DNA of 27,829 nucleotides from a virus, in IMG/VR virus record IMGVR_UViG_3300024301_000069, positions 1-27,829 of that record; one strand, given 5' to 3'. Below, in pieces: positions 24,975 to 27,829 of the stretch (position 1 is the first letter of the stretch; each line of letters begins with the position of its first letter). The notes beneath the pieces were generated by a model. The model saw nothing but the letters and a program-made list of their open reading frames with translations. It did no database searches and had not been told where the DNA came from. Both the position numbers and the translations under genes were made by a program.

Positions 24975-25472
24975 CTACCGCAGTAACCCTTCAGAAAGGG
25001 GCTGCTTACCGATAAGCATATACACCACAAAAGTGTTAGGATCGTCTTCGGATTGGCTAACACTAATAACTGTATCCCCTTCATCACGCTCTATTCGGCG
25101 CTGGAATAGCTTAAACGCGTTTAAATACACAGGTGTACTGAAAGAGGTAGTGTAATGAGTAAATCCACGCTCTTGTAAGTACGTAAAATACTTAAAGCCG
25201 TTAATAGCAAAGTTACGTGCAGTATCTATGTTAAACGCACGGCCGACCATCTTCTTACTGTCTTCCCCTTCCCCATAATGGCCCATATATACTGTATTAC
25301 CTACCTGAATGATGTCCGTATTTGGCAGGCTTGCTTCCGCCGCTAACGCAGTTAACACGTCGTTTTTCGGTATATTAGGGTCCGCAGCAGTGTCGTTGTG
25401 GTACACATACTGCGCCAAAATCTCTGGACCCGTAATAAGTTTCTTTTTGCTGTCAATAACTAATGACTCCAT
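24975..25472 (-). CDS. 165-aa protein of the ACP-KAS cassette, possible GNAT-like acyltransferase
   Basis: The ATG directly abuts the ketosynthase stop, with GGAGG 5 bp upstream inside that gene, so the three cassette genes are coupled. No family is certain. The second half shows a helix (ARNFAINGFKYFTYLQERG), a strand (FTHYTTSFSTP), a helix (VYLNAFKLFQRRI), and two strands (DTVISVSQ, FVVYMLI). This order resembles the C-terminal half of a GNAT acyltransferase, where a late helix after an x-N-x-A segment shapes the acyl-donor pocket. A clear Q/RxxGxG/A pyrophosphate loop is not seen. Alternatives are a small virion or assembly protein belonging with the 1799-aa gene 9 bp downstream. An acyltransferase using the phage ACP is an attractive guess from context, not a demonstrated function. 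Confidence 0.4.
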   Translation of the reverse strand: MESLVIDSKKKLITGPEILAQYVYHNDTAADPNIPKNDVLTALAAEASLPNTDIIQVGNTVYMGHYGEGEDSKKMVGRAFNIDTARNFAINGFKYFTYLQERGFTHYTTSFSTPVYLNAFKLFQRRIERDEGDTVISVSQSEDDPNTFVVYMLIGKQPLSEGLLR

Positions 25473-26579
25473 CTATACCTCCGGGGAAAATACAGCGGCT
25501 GAATAGATGTTACCCATACCAGCAGCTAAGCTAAGGAATGGGCCGTTTACGGCAGGCGCGGGGGCAGACAAAAACACAGGATCATCACTGGTCCTGTTGG
25601 GGATTGCGGGAATAACACCTAGTTTAATGTCGTCTAGCAACAGTCCAGTCTCCAATAGTCCGCTGGCTCCTACAGTATGCCCAATCTGTGGTTTATATGA
25701 TGTTGCTATAAACTCGTTAAGGGATCGTCGTAAAGCCTGTTTTTCCGCAGCATTGTTGACTGGCGTACCAGTACCATGCGTTTTTACTAATCTTACTTTA
25801 TTTTTATGCAGTTTGGCTACATCTAATGCGCCTTCAATAGCGTGACTAAACCCCTCCCCATCAGGGGTTTGCCCCAAAGGGTTACTGTTACGTTCCCCAC
25901 CAGTGTAGGCACCGAGAAATTTAGCCACCGGTTCGGCCATATTAGCGTGCTCTTTTTCGAACACGAAGATAGCTGCGCCTTGACCTACAAAAAACCCTGT
26001 ATTCACGTCATCAAATGCTGATGGACACCCTCCATCTTTTAGTAGTAAGTTAGCGCCCGACTCCCCAAAAAACTCTAACGTGTTGTTATGCACAGAATCT
26101 TCAACAGTAGCTACAATCATCCGATCGTACCCGTACATCCACATCAAGTGCTGCATCTCCATTAGTACTTTGAGACTAGAGGCGCAAGCACTTGCGTCAG
26201 TAGATACGTAGTCTGGCGCATTAAGCATACTAGCTAACTTACCTGCGTATATATTTGTCAAGGTCAAAAAAGGTACTTTAACTTTGTAGTGCAGTGTGGC
26301 GTCAGGGTTCCTGTCGTAGCGGGCGCTTGTCCCCTGCCAACCTTGACTACCTCCGGCAAATAAAAACCCAGTTTTACCCGCTACGGGGGTGTTACGTAGG
26401 TAGTTTACTAATTCTTCGTCTAACAAAGACTCTAGGAGCCGGTGTGGCGGGTAGAACAAACCCGTCTTAAACCGCCTATACGACTCAGGAATCATATGCA
26501 CGTATTGGGGGTAAGGTATGTCGTCGATTAAAGTGGTGGTAGTGGTGCTAGCAGTACGGTATTTCGTAACATAAATCAT
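25473..26579 (-). CDS. Beta-ketoacyl-ACP synthase (FabF/KAS-type), phage-encoded
   Basis: 368-aa thiolase-fold condensing enzyme. In this family an acyl-Cys intermediate is condensed with malonyl-ACP to extend the chain by two carbons. The whole active site is present: Cys132 in STDASACASSL, His268 in KTHGTGTP, Lys296 and His301 in KPQIGHTVGASG, and Glu310 nine residues after His301 as in FabF. A FFVGQGAAIFVFE strand matches the usual GFVxGEGA block. It is about 45 residues shorter than FabF. The C-terminal gate loop is altered: GMGN (354-357) replaces GFGG, so the gatekeeper Phe400 equivalent is Met355. ATG overlaps the ACP stop (ATGA) with AAGGA upstream. No other elongation enzymes are in the window, so host FabD, FabG, FabZ and FabI would be needed for full cycles. 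The family is certain; the product is unknown. Confidence 0.93.
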   Translation of the reverse strand: MIYVTKYRTASTTTTTLIDDIPYPQYVHMIPESYRRFKTGLFYPPHRLLESLLDEELVNYLRNTPVAGKTGFLFAGGSQGWQGTSARYDRNPDATLHYKVKVPFLTLTNIYAGKLASMLNAPDYVSTDASACASSLKVLMEMQHLMWMYGYDRMIVATVEDSVHNNTLEFFGESGANLLLKDGGCPSAFDDVNTGFFVGQGAAIFVFEKEHANMAEPVAKFLGAYTGGERNSNPLGQTPDGEGFSHAIEGALDVAKLHKNKVRLVKTHGTGTPVNNAAEKQALRRSLNEFIATSYKPQIGHTVGASGLLETGLLLDDIKLGVIPAIPNRTSDDPVFLSAPAPAVNGPFLSLAAGMGNIYSAAVFSPEV

Positions 26580-26881
26580 GACAAATCCTTCACAAGGTCT
26601 TGGATAGTTGCGTACTCGTCTTCTGGATTCCGACGTTTATGCTCCATAATGAAGTCATGTATGGTACGGATAGTTTGAGTAGGCCAATTAGGTTCCAGCT
26701 CTGGCGGGATGTCATACGCCTCTGCGAGGATAACTGTAACTAAGGTAACGTCAAGGCTATCTAAGTTTAAGTTATCGGGGGTTATCTCAGTGTCTAGGGA
26801 GTCAGCGGGCTTATAGTTGTCAAATACGGGTTTTTGACTACGCCCGACAGCGTTAAAAAGTTCAAGAAAATCGAAAGTCAT
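26576..26881 (-). CDS. Acyl carrier protein, phage-encoded
   Basis: 101-aa acidic helical protein with the phosphopantetheine site LDSLD (Ser42), followed by helix II and EAYDIPPELE, which aligns with the E-x-FDIxIPDE region of bacterial AcpP. After modification by a phosphopantetheinyl transferase (host-supplied, since none is here) it would carry acyl chains as thioesters. It is about 24 residues longer than AcpP, with an extra charged C-terminal tail (HKRRNPEDEY and on). Two of the helix II acidic residues that dock partner enzymes in E. coli ACP (Glu41, Glu47) are Leu47 and Ala53; Glu54 remains. AAGGAG lies 7 bp before the ATG. It is the first gene after a promoter-like sequence and overlaps the ketosynthase by 4 bp. 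Confidence 0.9.
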   Translation of the reverse strand: MTFDFLELFNAVGRSQKPVFDNYKPADSLDTEITPDNLNLDSLDVTLVTVILAEAYDIPPELEPNWPTQTIRTIHDFIMEHKRRNPEDEYATIQDLVKDLS

Positions 26882-26911
26882 CGTGTCGCTCCTTATGTTA
26901 AGGGTACGACG

Positions 26912-26939
26912 AGTATACTTTACGCGGTATGTTACGCAA
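26912..26939 (-). promoter_or_regulatory. Sigma70-like promoter for the ACP-KAS cassette
   Basis: On the - strand TTGCGT (26939-26934), a 16-bp spacer, then TATACT (26917-26912). The -10 matches 5 of 6 and the -35 matches 3 of 6, including TTG. It fills the 65-bp gap between the jelly-roll gene and the ACP gene, one of the few real gaps in this arm. Predicted start near 26905 leaves a leader of about 24 nt containing the AAGGAG site. Confidence 0.5.
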
Positions 26940-26946
26940 TGATGCG

Positions 26947-27570
26947 CTATAAGTTGCTAACAAATGATACCGCAACGACTGCGGATGGAATACCGGGATG
27001 AGGTGTGGTAGGAGCTTCGGTAGCGAGCGATGCAGTAGTGTCGTCAGTCGCCCAATACATCTCTATGTACTCTCCTGCGGTTAGATCAATAGAAAAGTTC
27101 CAATACACGGGTTGGTTTGCGTTACCTACGACGGTTTGTTGTTGCCCGCCGTAGGTCACATCAGTGCCGTTCTTGTTAATCCAAGTCCATACCTGCACAG
27201 CTGACGAGTTCGTGTGCGCGGTCTGTAATGTCACTTGGAAGTTGTAAACTCCATCAGCCGCCACAGTAATCTGTGTATTATCTGCACCCGCTATACTTAC
27301 CCCGTTGCCGATATACGTATTTTCAAATTCTATCGGATACCCAGTGTTAATAGCTGCCGCGCTCTGGTTTGTGGTGCTGTAAAACAGCCCCCGTGGCATG
27401 TATAGAAACTTGCCACCATCATCGGTGCTTAGAAGCGTGTTGATAGTATTGGTAATTCGGTTGAAGAACAGCCGCAGAACATTACTATTCTGGTCCATAA
27501 ACGGTCGGCTGTACTCTTCAGGTGGCAGAGGTAACGCTGGTGGCTCTGCCCTATCAATATCGTTAGCCAT
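26947..27570 (-). CDS. C1q/TNF-like jelly-roll virion protein, probable fibre or decoration
   Basis: 207 aa; ATG overlaps the stop of the upstream gene by one base. Residues 25-50 form a short helix (NVLRLFFNRITNTINTL), likely a trimerising or anchoring segment. From residue 58 on the sequence is beta-rich: MPRGLFYSTTNQSAAAINT, then GVSIAGADNTQITVAADGVY, NFQVTLQTAH, VWTWINKNGTDV, YWNFSIDLTAGEYIEMYW, and a final SAVVAVSFVSNL strand. This strand order and the AAxGVYNFQ and AGEYIEMYW motifs are typical of C1q/TNF-like jelly-roll domains in marine phage fibre or neck proteins. The likely role is surface binding or adsorption on the virion. No peptidase or lyase signature is seen. Confidence 0.8.
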   Translation of the reverse strand: MANDIDRAEPPALPLPPEEYSRPFMDQNSNVLRLFFNRITNTINTLLSTDDGGKFLYMPRGLFYSTTNQSAAAINTGYPIEFENTYIGNGVSIAGADNTQITVAADGVYNFQVTLQTAHTNSSAVQVWTWINKNGTDVTYGGQQQTVVGNANQPVYWNFSIDLTAGEYIEMYWATDDTTASLATEAPTTPHPGIPSAVVAVSFVSNL

Positions 27571-27829
27571 TACCGCCGCCCGTCAGGTCGCAGGTCAATC
27601 CGGGGAGCCCCCAGCTGCCACTGGGTACCACTGCTCGTAGACTCAACTTTTAACGCCATCTGGCGCCCCCTGATTCGGGTATAGAGTTGTCCGGTGTATT
27701 GCTCCACAGGAATTGTAGCGGAACGAGTGACGGTACCCCCAGATTCACCACCTTCTGACAGAGGGCTATTATAAGAAGAACCTGAATTCTGCAGTGGGTA
27801 TAATGTCATAACCGCTGACGGTGTGGAGC
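27570..27829 (-). CDS. 3' end of a phage structural protein (partial)
   Basis: The frame stays open to the right edge: six further codons (STPSAV) precede the Met at 27807-27809, so that Met is probably internal and the gene is truncated by the window. The visible C-terminus reads YTRIRGRQMALKVESTS, then WQLGAPRIDLRPDGRR. This IRGRQM...W.LG..R.D.RPDGR ending is one I associate with large beta-rich structural proteins in the head-tail or tail region of marine podoviruses. It lies directly upstream of the jelly-roll gene with a 1-bp overlap, consistent with a tail module. The exact role is not determinable from this fragment. Confidence 0.65.
   Translation of the reverse strand, partial: STPSAVMTLYPLQNSGSSYNSPLSEGGESGGTVTRSATIPVEQYTGQLYTRIRGRQMALKVESTSSGTQWQLGAPRIDLRPDGRR

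Noticed and set aside
25473-26881. Host chromosomal fragment or assembly chimera explaining ACP and KAS
   Set aside because: The genes lie on the same strand with tight overlaps and uninterrupted phage gene spacing on both sides, and no other host genes accompany them. Read-level data would settle it fully.

Overview
The window reads as part of the genome of a short-tailed (podovirus-like) bacteriophage, probably marine. Coding is very dense, with gaps of mostly 0-60 bp and frequent ATGA, GTGA or taATG overlaps. There is no rRNA, no recognised tRNA and no chromosomal housekeeping block. The genes form two convergent arms: a DNA-metabolism arm on the + strand (1-9399) and a virion-structure arm on the - strand (27829-9485). 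The marine assignment rests on remembered similarity of several structural proteins to uncultured marine phage proteins; the host cannot be named.

Left arm (+), in order: the 3' end of a DUF3310-like gene, a family A DNA polymerase with a proofreading domain, a Cas4/RecB-like PD-(D/E)XK nuclease, a small HNH-like basic protein, an SNF2-type helicase, a Gam-like coiled-coil protein, an excisionase-type HTH protein, a Cys-rich protein with an acidic tail (possible ssDNA-binding protein), a large primase-helicase and a small orphan. This is a nearly self-sufficient replication and recombination module. The polymerase has Leu at the position equivalent to E. coli Pol I residue 762. The arm ends in a short gap (9400-9484) holding an extended -10 promoter, a possible structured RNA of about 76 nt and a terminator hairpin.

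Right arm (-), in transcription order: the 3' end of a structural gene entering from the right edge, a jelly-roll (C1q/TNF-like) fibre-type protein, then ACP - ketosynthase - 165-aa protein, then a giant 1799-aa repeat protein, 268-, 278- and 557-aa virion-type proteins, and a 2248-aa giant protein with a metallopeptidase motif that probably acts as an internal or ejection protein.

The most unusual content is the three-gene cassette at 24975-26881. It encodes an acyl carrier protein with an intact phosphopantetheine serine (Ser42) and a beta-ketoacyl-ACP synthase with intact Cys-His-His, Lys and Glu active-site residues, followed by a 165-aa protein that may be a GNAT-like acyltransferase. 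The genes are translationally coupled, have their own good promoter-like sequence, and sit among virion genes. The window holds no malonyl-transferase, ketoreductase, dehydratase or phosphopantetheinyl transferase, so the cassette would have to borrow these from the host. Acylation of a virion protein or small molecule, or redirection of host fatty-acid synthesis, are hypotheses only.
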